Position numbers and translations under genes: made by a program. The notes below the pieces were generated by a model. That model saw only the letters and a program-made list of their open reading frames with translations, was not told the origin of the DNA and searched no databases. A DNA stretch of 43,257 nt, taken from Parerythrobacter sp. (GTDB lineage: Bacteria > Pseudomonadota > Alphaproteobacteria > Sphingomonadales > Sphingomonadaceae). This document shows positions 1 through 7,864 of the stretch, in pieces. Position 1 is the first letter of the stretch, and each line of letters opens with the position of its first letter. The stretch is from contig JANQPE010000063.1 of NCBI GenBank assembly GCA_028289565.1, positions 1 to 43,257 on the forward strand, read 5' to 3'.

Positions 1-440
1 CGCGCGAACAAAGTCGGATCGCGCGTATCGAGCGAAACATTGATCCGTCGCACGCCCGCTGTCGCTATGGCATCGGCGTATCGGGCGAGTCGCGTGCCGT
101 TGGTAGTAAGCGTGAGTTCTTCGAGTCCATCGCCCAGCTTGTGCCCCAAAGCGGTAAGCAAATCGACTATATCGCGTCGTACCAGGGGCTCGCCTCCAGT
201 CAGGCGAATCTTGGTCACTCCCCGTTCGATAAAGCACAAGGCCAATCGGTAGAGTTCTTCCAGACTAAGCACATCCTTCTTGGGCAGGAACTCCATCCGC
301 TCCGGCATGCAATAGGTGCAACGCAAGTCGCATCGGTCGGTAACCGACAGCCGCAGATATGTGATCGACCGTCCATATGTGTCGGTCAACGGCTCCGTTC
401 CCTTGTCGGAGAACCCGGGCGATGCGGTATCAATCGCCAT
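1..440 (-). CDS. moaA: GTP 3',8-cyclase MoaA, N-terminal part (cut by window edge)
   Basis: Radical-SAM enzyme of the first step of molybdenum cofactor synthesis, converting GTP to 3',8-cyclo-GTP in the cytosol. Read on the minus strand from the ATG at 440, the protein has the radical-SAM cluster [10 protein letters not shown] (Cys37, Cys41, Cys44 bind the 4Fe-4S cluster), then the MoaA-typical [12 protein letters not shown] and a TTNGT stretch. About 146 residues are present; the C-terminal half with the second Fe-S site lies outside the window. The start overlaps the end of the upstream 103-aa gene by 11 nt, so both are probably translated from one message with folB. Identification is firm; only the 3' part is missing. 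Confidence 0.96.
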   Translation of the reverse strand, partial: MAIDTASPGFSDKGTEPLTDTYGRSITYLRLSVTDRCDLRCTYCMPERMEFLPKKDVLSLEELYRLALCFIERGVTKIRLTGGEPLVRRDIVDLLTALGHKLGDGLEELTLTTNGTRLARYADAIATAGVRRINVSLDTRDPTLFA

Positions 441-741
441 GAAGCAGCAGATACTGGCCGGTCACTCCCGGCGCAGCCTCAAGATAAGCAAGCGTCGTTT
501 CCATTCTTTCGTCTTTTCCTCCCGCGATACCATTCACTTTCCGGGGAGCGTATTTCCGCGCTAACCCCTGGATCGCCGCGCGACGCCATGCACAGTGGGT
601 ATGATCGCCTGGAGTGAACGCGACCGTCACGTCCTGCCCTTCGCGAAGTACGGTTTCGACATGCGGTAGCCAATGCTGGTGGAAAACACCGGCGGCAGCC
701 AGTGGCTCGTCGGGCAAGTCATCGACAGCGACCAGCTTCAC
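430..741 (-). CDS. 103-aa conserved-looking protein between folB and moaA, function unknown
   Basis: I do not recognise this family with certainty; it resembles a short half-Rossmann alpha/beta unit. The start is taken as the GTG at 741, which forms a GTGA overlap with the folB stop, because the longer frame upstream lies inside folB. The protein opens with a beta-strand-like [12 protein letters not shown], followed by HQHWLPHVE, a [12 protein letters not shown] segment rich in His, and ends LLLHGD. There is no signal peptide or membrane segment. Its stop lies 11 nt inside moaA, so it sits in a tightly coupled folB-orf-moaA unit. The context of two pterin-related pathways hints at a role near pterin metabolism, but that is inference only. 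Confidence 0.75.
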   Translation of the reverse strand: MKLVAVDDLPDEPLAAAGVFHQHWLPHVETVLREGQDVTVAFTPGDHTHCAWRRAAIQGLARKYAPRKVNGIAGGKDERMETTLAYLEAAPGVTGQYLLLHGD

Positions 742-1112
742 CCGCGCCTCTCGCGTGTCAAGGTAATGCCGATCTTCTCGTTGGCCTCGGCGATAGCCAG
801 CTTGACGATTTTTACCGTCACCGCTTCGATTCTCCGGTCCTGCAGGAACAACGTCTCGCAAATATGGTCGGCAACGGCTTCGATCAGCTTGAAATGTACA
901 CCTTCGGGCAATGCCTCGGTGGCAGCGAACTTCAGGTCCATGTAATTCTTGCTCGCATCAAGCGAGGTATCCGGATCGTATCGGTCCAGGCTCGTGAGCC
1001 GAACGCTGACGGTAATCCGCAATGGCTGCGGCTTACCGGTTTCCTCCGAATAGATTCCAGTAAGAACATCGTGTTCGAGGTCCGCAACTTCGAGGATGAG
1101 CGAATCGGCCAT
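738..1112 (-). CDS. folB: Dihydroneopterin aldolase FolB
   Basis: Cytosolic enzyme of tetrahydrofolate synthesis that cleaves 7,8-dihydroneopterin to 6-hydroxymethyl-dihydropterin and glycolaldehyde. The 124-aa length matches the single-domain FolB/FolX family. The N-terminal segment LILEVADLEHDVLTGIYSEE resembles the family's opening strand with the conserved E and G; YMDLKFAATEALPEG and the LIEAVADHICE helix match the tunnelling fold, and the C-terminus has VTVKIVKLA. FolX (epimerase) is the main alternative, since the two are hard to separate by eye. The start at 1112 gives the normal N-terminus. It lies 9 nt after the upstream methyltransferase gene and overlaps the next gene by 4 nt. Confidence 0.9.
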   Translation of the reverse strand: MADSLILEVADLEHDVLTGIYSEETGKPQPLRITVSVRLTSLDRYDPDTSLDASKNYMDLKFAATEALPEGVHFKLIEAVADHICETLFLQDRRIEAVTVKIVKLAIAEANEKIGITLTRERRG

Positions 1113-1121
1113 GAATGTGCC

Positions 1122-2021
1122 TTAGCTTGAATTGGACCAGCGTGCGAAGATGGCGGTAGGCAATAAGCGACCGCCCTCTCCTTCTTCGCGCACGGCAAGA
1201 TCGCCATGTTCTACAATGCCGGGCAAGCCGGTAAACAGTTCCGCAAGCAATCCGCCCAAGGCCAGGCTCGACATGCGCACGGCATATACGGTTAGGAACA
1301 GGAAACGGCTGTCGGCATCGAGCAGCTTGCGGCAATCGGCCAAGAGGCCTGGGAGATTCTCTTCCAAACGCCAGGTTTCGTTTTTCGGACCGCGCCCGAA
1401 TTTCGGTGGATCGAGAATGATCCCGTCATAACGCCTTTCCCGTCGCACTTCGCGCGCCGTGAATTTTGCGGCATCATCAACCAGCCAGCGGATCGGACGG
1501 TCTTCCATGCCGGACAGCATCGCATTGGTACGTGCCTGAGCAACCGATTTCTTGGACGCATCGACATGGGTTACATGGCCATGCCGGCTCAAGGCCAGCG
1601 AGCCAACACCGGTATATCCGAAAAGGTTGAGCGTTTCGGCGTCTTCCCGTCCTGCAAGCTGCGCGCGCATCCATTCCCACACAGGGGCCATGTCGGGGAA
1701 AAAGGCCAAATGCCGAAAAGGCGTCGGCCGGGCGGTGAAGATTACTTCGTTCCAGGCAACCGGCCACCCTTCGTCGGGCAATCCGCGAGCGTCGGTCCAA
1801 CGCCCGCCGCCGTCTTCGTCGGAACCCGGCACGAACTCGCTATCCGCCTCCCACTTCTGCCCAACCTCCCATCGCGGCGTCCACATCGCCTGCGGTTCCG
1901 GACGGACAAACTCATAGGAACCAAAACGCTCGTATTTCCGGCCATGCCCGCTATCGAGCAACCGGTAGCCATCCCAACCCTCGCCGGCCATCAACACGGG
2001 ATCGGTTCGCAACTCGGCCAT
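1122..2021 (-). CDS. Class I SAM-dependent methyltransferase (RlmI-like C-terminal type)
   Basis: Predicted cytosolic methyltransferase of the COG1092-like group, which includes 23S rRNA m5C/m2G enzymes such as RlmI; the actual substrate cannot be read from sequence. The 299-aa protein has motif I LNLFGYTGVGSLALSRHG near residue 132, an acidic end of strand 2 (VTHVDASKKSV), and motif IV LDPPKFGRG near residue 206, the DPPKF signature typical of this family. The usual N-terminal PUA domain is replaced by a shorter region with ERFGSYEFVRPEPQAMW. Its ATG overlaps the thrC stop in a TGATG arrangement, so it is probably translated by reinitiation after threonine synthase. That coupling does not itself imply a shared function. 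Confidence 0.88.
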   Translation of the reverse strand: MAELRTDPVLMAGEGWDGYRLLDSGHGRKYERFGSYEFVRPEPQAMWTPRWEVGQKWEADSEFVPGSDEDGGGRWTDARGLPDEGWPVAWNEVIFTARPTPFRHLAFFPDMAPVWEWMRAQLAGREDAETLNLFGYTGVGSLALSRHGHVTHVDASKKSVAQARTNAMLSGMEDRPIRWLVDDAAKFTAREVRRERRYDGIILDPPKFGRGPKNETWRLEENLPGLLADCRKLLDADSRFLFLTVYAVRMSSLALGGLLAELFTGLPGIVEHGDLAVREEGEGGRLLPTAIFARWSNSS

Positions 2022-3421
2022 CAGGCGGCAGGCGCGGCCCGTTCGGCCACATAGGCAGCTATGGCGTCGTAATCGCCCGAAAGCTCCGCGCAGGCCTCTT
2101 CACGCTGGAACAGGTCGCCCACCCGGTCGGGCAGGTTTGGCCGAAAACCCGTGGCCCGCTCCACCGGATCGTGGAACTTGGCCGGATGGGCTGTCGCCAG
2201 AGTGACCAATGGAACACCACCGGCCAGTTCGATCCGGCGCGCGGCATGCAGGCCGATCGCCGTATGCGGATCGATCGCCTGGCCGCATTCTTCCCACGCC
2301 CAGCGCATCGCCAGCGCCATTTCGTCGGGATCGGTGCGCGCACTGGTAAACAGGCCCGCCATACCCTCGCGCTGGCCATCGGTGAGGCGCATCGCGCGAG
2401 TATCATCGAAGCCGCGCATCTGCGCGGCCACCGCAGCACCATCGCGTCCACTACAGTCGAACAACAGCCGTTCGAAATTGGAACTCACCTGGATATCCAT
2501 CGACGGGGCCGCCGTCGGGGTCACTTCGCCCGCTGAATAATCACCTTGAGAGAGGGCGCGGTGGAGGATGTCGTTAACATTGGTCGCAACTACGAGCCGC
2601 TCGATCGGCAAACCCATCTGCGCTGCGACATAACCGGCAAAGACATCGCCGAAATTACCGGTCGGGACACTGAAGGCCACCTTGCGATGCGGTGCCCCCA
2701 ATTGCAGTGCGGCGGCAAAGTAATAGACCACCTGGGCCATCAACCGCGCCCAGTTGATCGAATTGACCGCGCCCATGCGGAAGCGCCCGGTCAATCCCTC
2801 GTCGGCGAACATTCGTTTCACATGCCGCTGTGCATCGTCAAAACTGCCTTCGATCGCAATGTTGTACACGTTGGGAGCCTTGACCGTGGTCATCTGGCGG
2901 CGCTGGACATCGCTTACACGCCCCTTTGGATGGAGCATGAAAATGTCGACCCGCTCGCGTCCGGCCACGGCATCGATCGCCGCGGAGCCGGTATCGCCCG
3001 AAGTCGCGCCGACAATGGTCAGGTTCTCGTCACACCGGGTGAGGAATTCCTCGAACAGCAGGCCAAGCAATTGCAGCGCCACGTCCTTGAAAGCCAGTGT
3101 CGGTCCATGGAACAATTCGAGCAACCAGTTGCGCTTGTCCAATTGGACAAGCGGAGTAACTGCGGCATGCGTGAAACGGCCATAGGCTGTCTCGCACATA
3201 TCAAGCAGGCGTGCTTCCGACAGGCTGTCACCGACGAAGGGTAGCATGATGCGTGCCGCCAGCCGGGCATAGGGAAGCCCCGTCAGTGCAGCGATCTCGG
3301 CCTCGGTGAAACGCGGCCATTCGCGCGGAACGTACAGCCCGCCATCCGCTGCGAGTCCCGCCAACGTCACGCCCTCGAAATCGAGCGGCACGGCCATGCC
3401 ACGAGTGGAAACATAGTCCAT
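2021..3421 (-). CDS. thrC: Threonine synthase ThrC
   Basis: PLP enzyme converting O-phospho-L-homoserine to L-threonine in the cytosol. The 466-aa protein opens with MDYVSTRG and ADGGLYVP, both typical of ThrC. It carries the PLP-lysine region HGPTLAFKDVALQLLG near residues 104-119 and the phosphate/glycine loop GATSGDTGSAAI. Further on are SVPTGNFGDVFAGY and the C-terminal VTLATAHPAKF, which are also family signatures. Length fits the longer (yeast-like/ proteobacterial) ThrC class. It is first in a minus-strand run with the methyltransferase, folB and moaA. Upstream, 47 nt separate it from the ArsR gene in the same orientation. Confidence 0.97.
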   Translation of the reverse strand: MDYVSTRGMAVPLDFEGVTLAGLAADGGLYVPREWPRFTEAEIAALTGLPYARLAARIMLPFVGDSLSEARLLDMCETAYGRFTHAAVTPLVQLDKRNWLLELFHGPTLAFKDVALQLLGLLFEEFLTRCDENLTIVGATSGDTGSAAIDAVAGRERVDIFMLHPKGRVSDVQRRQMTTVKAPNVYNIAIEGSFDDAQRHVKRMFADEGLTGRFRMGAVNSINWARLMAQVVYYFAAALQLGAPHRKVAFSVPTGNFGDVFAGYVAAQMGLPIERLVVATNVNDILHRALSQGDYSAGEVTPTAAPSMDIQVSSNFERLLFDCSGRDGAAVAAQMRGFDDTRAMRLTDGQREGMAGLFTSARTDPDEMALAMRWAWEECGQAIDPHTAIGLHAARRIELAGGVPLVTLATAHPAKFHDPVERATGFRPNLPDRVGDLFQREEACAELSGDYDAIAAYVAERAAPAA

Positions 3422-3468
3422 GGCGAGGGCGGTTAGCGATGCCGCCGGTTGCAGGCAAGCAATGGTAG

Positions 3469-3810
3469 CTAGCCCGAAGTTTGCTTTTCCTTTTCCAACT
3501 CGTCTTTCAAACGATGGAGACCCATTGCCGCCTGCGCTGCATGCGGTCCGATCCAGCGCTCGTGGATCGACTGGATCGGCATGGCATCGAGATAGTTGAA
3601 CCGTTCACGTCCCTTGCGCACCGGCACTACCAGCCCCGCTTCTTCGAGTACGCGCAGGTGCATCATTACCGTGGTCCGGTCGAGTTCGGGAAATCCGGCA
3701 CAAAGTTGCTTGGTGGTGAGCGGCCTCAGTTTCAATTCGTCGCATATTGCACGACGCGCACAATTGGCGAGCGCCTTGAAGATTCGATCGAGATCGCCAG
3801 CGTTTGACAT
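3469..3810 (-). CDS. ArsR-family winged-helix transcriptional regulator
   Basis: Small (113 aa) winged-helix DNA-binding protein. LDRIFKALANCARRAICDEL is the standard ArsR opening, followed by the recognition region LTTKQLCAGFPELDRTTVMMHLRVLEEAGLV near residues 31-61 and a wing with VPVRKGRERFNYLD. I see no CxC metal-binding motif, so it belongs to the non-metal ArsR branch often paired with SRPBCC proteins. That is exactly the context here: it is divergent from an SRPBCC gene with only 49 nt between starts. A perfect inverted repeat covers the gap and its own start codon, which suggests autorepression. No Shine-Dalgarno precedes the ATG at 3810, so the message may be leaderless. Confidence 0.93.
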   Translation of the reverse strand: MSNAGDLDRIFKALANCARRAICDELKLRPLTTKQLCAGFPELDRTTVMMHLRVLEEAGLVVPVRKGRERFNYLDAMPIQSIHERWIGPHAAQAAMGLHRLKDELEKEKQTSG

Positions 3811-3828
3811 GTTATGTTTTTATAACAT
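3809..3828. promoter_or_regulatory. Perfect inverted repeat, probable ArsR operator
   Basis: ATGTTAT-N6-ATAACAT, a 7-bp perfect palindrome with an AT-only appearance in a GC-rich genome, lies between the divergent ArsR and SRPBCC genes. The left arm overlaps the ArsR start codon (3808-3810). A TATAAA-like sequence on the minus strand sits inside the repeat. Binding here would block both transcripts. The operator role is inference from position and symmetry. Confidence 0.65.
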
Positions 3829-3859
3829 ATTTGAAACCGACTCAAGCAGGAGAGATCGA

Positions 3860-4339
3860 ATGGAAGTGAAATTCAGAGTCGCAGCGCGCATTGCGAAACC
3901 TGTCGAGGAAGTGTTCGAAGCACTGGCCGATCCGGACAAGCTCTCCTGCTATTTCACCACCGGCGGAGCCAAGGGTCGGCTCGAAACAGGCGCTACGGTA
4001 ACCTGGGATTTCCACGATTATCCCGGTGCTTTTCCGGTCCATGTCATCGAAGTGGTGCCGAACGAACGGATTGTCTTCGAATGGGAGGCCACGGAAGGCG
4101 AGGCTCCCAATCTTGAAGGGGGCAGGATAGAAAATGCCGGTTACAATACAACCGTCACCATAACGCTCAAACAACTCGATGACGGCCGTACACTTATCGA
4201 AATTTCGGAAGAGGGCTGGCGCGATACACCTGGCGGGATCGAAGCCAGTTACGGCAACTGCCAAGGCTGGTCACAAATGCTCTGCGCGCTCAAGGTCTGG
4301 CTCGAACACGGCATCAATCTACGCGACGGGATGTACTAA
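3860..4339 (+). CDS. SRPBCC / AHSA1-type ligand-binding domain protein
   Basis: A 159-aa single-domain START-like (SRPBCC, activator of Hsp90 ATPase 1-like) protein. The opening strand VKFRVAARIAKPVEEVFEALADP, spelled from about residue 3 onward, plus CYFTTGGAKGRLETG, a VTWDFHDYPG strand, NERIVFEWEA and a C-terminal long helix (WSQMLCALKVWLEHG) match the fold with its hydrophobic cavity. The ligand is unknown. The start at 3860 is supported by AGGAG 7 nt upstream; the longer open frame lies antisense to ArsR. Divergence from an ArsR gene is a recurrent pairing for this family, usually with the ArsR regulating the SRPBCC gene. It ends 3 nt before the convergent SURF1 gene, without a visible terminator. 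Confidence 0.93.
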   Translation: MEVKFRVAARIAKPVEEVFEALADPDKLSCYFTTGGAKGRLETGATVTWDFHDYPGAFPVHVIEVVPNERIVFEWEATEGEAPNLEGGRIENAGYNTTVTITLKQLDDGRTLIEISEEGWRDTPGGIEASYGNCQGWSQMLCALKVWLEHGINLRDGMY

Positions 4340-4342
4340 TGG

Positions 4343-4909
4343 TCAGCCAAGGCGCCTCCGCCTCAGGGCCAGTACGTAGATCGCCAGGGCAGTCAGGGCG
4401 AACAGGAACCACTGCCCGGCATAGGCCAGGTGATTGTTCGGAAGATCACCCGGATCGGGACTGGCCAGCTTACCCAGCCCGGCTCGCGGCGGATCGGCAA
4501 CCAGGCGCGGTCCGGGCGCGACAATCCCGCTTACCTCACCGCCTTGCCAGTCCGGCCCTTGCGGCGCGCGGGTCCAGCCCAACGCCACCAGCGCCTCGTT
4601 ACCATCGGGCAATATGCAGCGGGCCATCTGCGCCCAACCTTTTGAGCCTCGCTCACTGGTTCCGGCGACAGCGCTACGTTCGCTCACACGTTCACAACTG
4701 ATCTCGCTACGCCGGTACAGCACGGCAGCGACAGCCTGTTCGCCAACAGGCCATTCCACGCTCTCCGCGATATCGCCGGCTTCTGCGTAGCGGGCGATGA
4801 GAGCTTCTTTCTCATCGGCGCGGCCAAGTTGCCATATGCCCAGCGCGATCATGGTCGCGACCGCGGCAACGACAAGGATCGTCGGAATGATCGGCAGATC
4901 GCGTATCAC
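4343..4909 (-). CDS. SURF1-family cytochrome c oxidase assembly protein
   Basis: Inner-membrane assembly factor for heme a insertion into CtaD. The GTG at 4909 is chosen because it forms a GTGA overlap with the DUF983 stop; the longer frame is antisense-like shadow within DUF983. The 188-aa protein has two membrane segments: PTILVVAAVATMIALGIW near the N-terminus and WFLFALTALAIYVLALR at the C-terminus, flanking a periplasmic domain. LGIWQLGRADEK is the SURF1 hallmark (G-x-WQ-x-R), and NNHLAYAGQWFLFA is the conserved second-helix entry. It is shorter than the usual 220-250 aa. It ends the oxidase operon and converges on the SRPBCC gene. Confidence 0.93.
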   Translation of the reverse strand: MIRDLPIIPTILVVAAVATMIALGIWQLGRADEKEALIARYAEAGDIAESVEWPVGEQAVAAVLYRRSEISCERVSERSAVAGTSERGSKGWAQMARCILPDGNEALVALGWTRAPQGPDWQGGEVSGIVAPGPRLVADPPRAGLGKLASPDPGDLPNNHLAYAGQWFLFALTALAIYVLALRRRRLG

Positions 4910-5277
4910 GCCTCGCCTTTCGCGCGATAGGCAGCAAACAGCGAGGCTGCCCTCGCCAGCCGCAAGGCGTAGATCACCGCAATCGCTGTTACCGGAACCC
5001 AGATCACCGCATGCACCCAAATCGGCGGATACAACGCCTCGTCGAGCCCGAGAGCCAAGGCTACCAGCACGGCCCAGACCAGCGTCGTCAGCAAGCCAGC
5101 CGGCACCCTGCGCGCACCAAGCCCTTGATAATCCAGCCCGCAAATCGAGCAGGTATCAGCCAGGTTGGCCGGGCCATCGAACAATGTTCGCGCATCGCAG
5201 CGCGGGCAGGAACCGAAAAGGGCAGCCACGGCTATACCGGGCTGCCCCTTTTCGGTGTCCGGACTGGCGGAAGGCAT
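4906..5277 (-). CDS. DUF983 zinc-ribbon membrane protein
   Basis: A 123-aa protein of the DUF983 family, found in alphaproteobacterial oxidase operons; its biochemical role is not established. The N-terminal part has two CxxC knuckles, CPRC at residues 24-27 and CSIC at 43-46, which look like a rubredoxin-like zinc ribbon. They are followed by two membrane helices (LLTTLVWAVLVALALGL and HAVIWVPVTAIAVIYAL). The start at 5277 is chosen from the TGATG overlap with the ctaE stop. It overlaps SURF1 by 4 nt, so all three are translationally coupled. Position between ctaE and SURF1 argues for a role in oxidase assembly. Confidence 0.9.
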   Translation of the reverse strand: MPSASPDTEKGQPGIAVAALFGSCPRCDARTLFDGPANLADTCSICGLDYQGLGARRVPAGLLTTLVWAVLVALALGLDEALYPPIWVHAVIWVPVTAIAVIYALRLARAASLFAAYRAKGEA

Positions 5278-6098
5278 CAGTGCGTCGCTGCGCCCCAGCC
5301 ACCCCAGACATAGACAACGACGAACAGGAACAGCCACACGACGTCGACAAAGTGCCAATACCAGGCGGCCGCTTCGAACCCGAAGTGCTGGCGCGGGGTG
5401 AAATGCCCCTTGTAAGCGCGGAACAGGCAGACGATCAGGAAGATCGTTCCGACTAGTACGTGGAAGCCGTGGAAGCCGGTCGCCATATAGAACGCCGAGC
5501 CATAAGTGTTCTCGCCGAACGGGAACGGAGCGACACTGTATTCATAGGCCTGGATGCAGGTAAACAGGATACCGAGCGCGATGGTCGCCCACAGCCCTTT
5601 CTTCAAGCCCTCGCGATCGCCGTGAATCAACGAGTGATGAGCCCAGGTAACGGTGGTACCCGAGCATAGCAGGATCAGCGTGTTCAGCAGTGGCAGGTCG
5701 AATGCATCGAGCACTTCGTGCACGGCGGCAGGTGGCCATTGCCCATCGACTACTTCGCTAAGCGTAGAGGGGAACAGCGAAAAATCGAACCACGCCCAAA
5801 ACCAGCCGACGAAGAACATTACTTCCGAAGCGATGAACAGGATCATGCCATAGCGCAGGTGCAGTTGCACCACCGGCGTATGGTCGCCCCCTTCCGCTTC
5901 GCGGGTGATGTTGGAGAACCAGCTAAAAAAGGTTGCGATCAGTCCGGCAACACCGAGGCCAAGCACGAGGTGCGCATTGGCCATCTCGTGCATGAACAGG
6001 ACCATGCCGCTGGTAAATGTCAGTGCCGAAATCGAACCGATCAGGGGCCAGATATCGGGTGGAAGGATATGGTAGTCGTGATTTGCTGTGCCGGCCAT
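5277..6098 (-). CDS. ctaE: Cytochrome c oxidase subunit III
   Basis: Integral membrane subunit of aa3-type cytochrome c oxidase that stabilises the core and supports proton uptake. The 273-aa length and about seven helices fit the family. The sequence has HDYHILPPDIWPLIGS at the N-terminus, REAEGGDHTPVVQ followed by RYGMILFIASEVMFFVGWFW, then TWAHHSLIHGDR, and near the C-terminus GFHGFHVLVGTIFL, FGFEAAAWYWHFVDVVWLFLF, all subunit III signatures. Residue E in ASEVMFF corresponds to the conserved lipid/DCCD-site glutamate. It is located between ctaG and DUF983 in the minus-strand oxidase operon, 65 nt after ctaG. Confidence 0.98.
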   Translation of the reverse strand: MAGTANHDYHILPPDIWPLIGSISALTFTSGMVLFMHEMANAHLVLGLGVAGLIATFFSWFSNITREAEGGDHTPVVQLHLRYGMILFIASEVMFFVGWFWAWFDFSLFPSTLSEVVDGQWPPAAVHEVLDAFDLPLLNTLILLCSGTTVTWAHHSLIHGDREGLKKGLWATIALGILFTCIQAYEYSVAPFPFGENTYGSAFYMATGFHGFHVLVGTIFLIVCLFRAYKGHFTPRQHFGFEAAAWYWHFVDVVWLFLFVVVYVWGGWGAATH

Positions 6099-6163
6099 GA
6101 ATCTCTCGTTCTGTCGGTGCCTTTGCCGCAGCCCATAATGCGCGCCGCAGTATTGGTCCAGTG

Positions 6164-6736
6164 CTAGGGCGCGGGTTTATCCGCCTTGTGGAAGGTATAG
6201 CTCAAAGTGATCTGTTCCACATCGCGCGCATTCTCATCCTCGAGAATCGCAGGATCGATGTAATAGAGTACCGGCATGCGCACTTCCTGACCTGGCTGTA
6301 GCACCTGCTCGGTAAAGCAGAAGCACTGGATCTTGTGAAAATACCTGCCGGTCTGCTCGGGCTCGACATTGAAGGTCGCAGTTCCGGTAATCGGCACATC
6401 GCTGTCGTTGCGAGCCGTATAGAAAGCCAGGTCGCGTACCCCGATCTGGACCGTGTCGGTCACCTGCACCGGCCTGAAAGTCCACGGCATATTACCGGCA
6501 ATACTTGCATCGAAGCGGATCGAGATAGCCTTGCCGCCAGCGCTGCGGGCCAATCGTTCGGCCAGGTCCGCCTGTGCTTCGGTCGCGCGCTGAGTGGTGC
6601 CGCCAAACCCGGTTACCCGGCAAAACAAGTCATACAGCGGTACGGCGGCATAACCGAGACCGAGCATGGCGAGCGCACCGGAAAAAGCGAGAATGCCGAC
6701 CCGCAGATTTCGTTTATCGATCGCGGCCGCAGTCAT
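6164..6736 (-). CDS. ctaG: Cytochrome c oxidase assembly protein CtaG (Cox11)
   Basis: Copper chaperone that delivers copper to the CuB site of subunit I. The 190-aa protein has one N-terminal membrane anchor (VGILAFSGALAMLGLGYAAV), followed directly by PLYDLFCRVTGFGG with a conserved Cys, and a periplasmic immunoglobulin-like domain. The copper-binding CFCF motif lies in FHKIQCFCFTEQVL near residues 133-146. PVLYYIDP and ITLSYTFHK are also typical. It lies just 3 nt beyond the 41-aa small membrane gene and upstream of ctaE, the usual alphaproteobacterial order. Confidence 0.97.
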   Translation of the reverse strand: MTAAAIDKRNLRVGILAFSGALAMLGLGYAAVPLYDLFCRVTGFGGTTQRATEAQADLAERLARSAGGKAISIRFDASIAGNMPWTFRPVQVTDTVQIGVRDLAFYTARNDSDVPITGTATFNVEPEQTGRYFHKIQCFCFTEQVLQPGQEVRMPVLYYIDPAILEDENARDVEQITLSYTFHKADKPAP

Positions 6737-6739
6737 CGA

Positions 6740-6865
6740 TCAATTGCCCACCCTGACAACGGTAATCGCATAAAACAGCACCACGAAGAATACGAGCACG
6801 GCACCGAGAACGAGGTTGCGGCTTTTCTGGCGGCGGCGATATTCGGTTTCCTCTTCCGGAGTCAT
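6740..6865 (-). CDS. 41-aa single-span membrane protein of the oxidase operon (CoxF-like)
   Basis: A very small ORF placed exactly between ctaB and ctaG. The start at 6865 gives an ATGA overlap with the ctaB stop and has AAGGA 8 nt upstream; the alternative ATG at 6874 would abut that same sequence. The protein begins [17 protein letters not shown], a charged cytosolic segment, then a single helix [20 protein letters not shown] and ends RVGN. Small one-helix proteins of this layout occur between ctaB and ctaG in other alphaproteobacteria and are sometimes called CoxF; whether this is an oxidase subunit or an assembly helper is unknown. Confidence 0.85.
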   Translation of the reverse strand: MTPEEETEYRRRQKSRNLVLGAVLVFFVVLFYAITVVRVGN

Positions 6866-7836
6866 GAGAGCCATCCTTGCTGGATTGCGAAAGCGTCGGC
6901 GACAAGAGCCGCGAACAGGGCAAAAAGATAAAGAATGCTGAAACCGAACAAGCGCTTCTCGGGCTTCATCGAATCCCCTTCGCTCGTCACACGAAACGCA
7001 ACCGGCACCGAAAGAGCGAGAAAGGAGAGTGAAAGCGCCATCGCAGCTATCCCGTATAGCTGACCCGCTCCACCGATCCACCAGGGTGCAATGGCAAGCG
7101 GCAGGAGCAACACGGCATAGACCAGTATCTGACGCCGGGTCGATGCATCGCCCTTTACTACGGGCATCATGGGAATGCCGACCTTGGCGTAGTCCGACTG
7201 GACGAACAATGCGAGCGCCCAGAAATGCGGGGGCGTCCAGAAGAAGATGATGGCGAACAGCAGGATCGGCATCGCCGTCACTTCGCCCGTCACCGCTACC
7301 CAGCCGATCATCGGGGGGAACGCACCGGCACCGCCTCCGATCACGATATTCTGCGGAGTGCGCGGTTTCAGCCAGATAGTGTAGATCACGGCGTAATAGA
7401 GGATCGATACGGCCAGGATCGCCGCGGCAAGCCAATCGACCGCAACACCCATCAACAGCACCGATGCGACCGACAGGGCAATCCCGAAATCGCGCGCATC
7501 GGTCGGCTGCATCCGCCCGGCAGGCAAGGGCCGCGCGGACGTTCGTTTCATGCCGGCATCGAGATCACGCTCCCACCACTGATTGAGCGTCGCCGCGCCG
7601 CCTGCGCCAAGCGCGATGCACAGGATCGCAGTAAACCCGAGTACCGGATGGATGTCGCCGGGAGCGGCAAACAAGCCGCATAGTCCGGTGAAGATCACCA
7701 GACTCATTACCCGCGGCTTGGTCAGCGCGAAAAAATCGCGCCAATCCGTAGGTAGGGCCTCTTGCGTTGCTGCGGTCATATCCTTGCGGTCGGTCCTAAA
7801 AGGAAGGCGCACCGTCACCGATGCGCCCCCCGTCAT
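6862..7836 (-). CDS. ctaB: Protoheme IX farnesyltransferase (heme O synthase) CtaB
   Basis: Polytopic membrane prenyltransferase that adds farnesyl diphosphate to heme B to give heme O, the precursor of heme A. From the chosen ATG at 7836 it has 324 aa. The family's first Asp-rich site is visible as [19 protein letters not shown], and [18 protein letters not shown] and [11 protein letters not shown] are also diagnostic. About eight to nine helices follow. The start is ambiguous: GGGGA lies 7 nt before 7836, while an ATG at 7779 (giving a shorter N-terminus just before [13 protein letters not shown]) and a TTG at 7863 are possible. It is between ctaD and the 41-aa gene. Confidence 0.95.
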   Translation of the reverse strand: MTGGASVTVRLPFRTDRKDMTAATQEALPTDWRDFFALTKPRVMSLVIFTGLCGLFAAPGDIHPVLGFTAILCIALGAGGAATLNQWWERDLDAGMKRTSARPLPAGRMQPTDARDFGIALSVASVLLMGVAVDWLAAAILAVSILYYAVIYTIWLKPRTPQNIVIGGGAGAFPPMIGWVAVTGEVTAMPILLFAIIFFWTPPHFWALALFVQSDYAKVGIPMMPVVKGDASTRRQILVYAVLLLPLAIAPWWIGGAGQLYGIAAMALSLSFLALSVPVAFRVTSEGDSMKPEKRLFGFSILYLFALFAALVADAFAIQQGWLS

Positions 7837-7864
7837 GTTCGTTTCCCCGAGGGGCTGGGACAAT

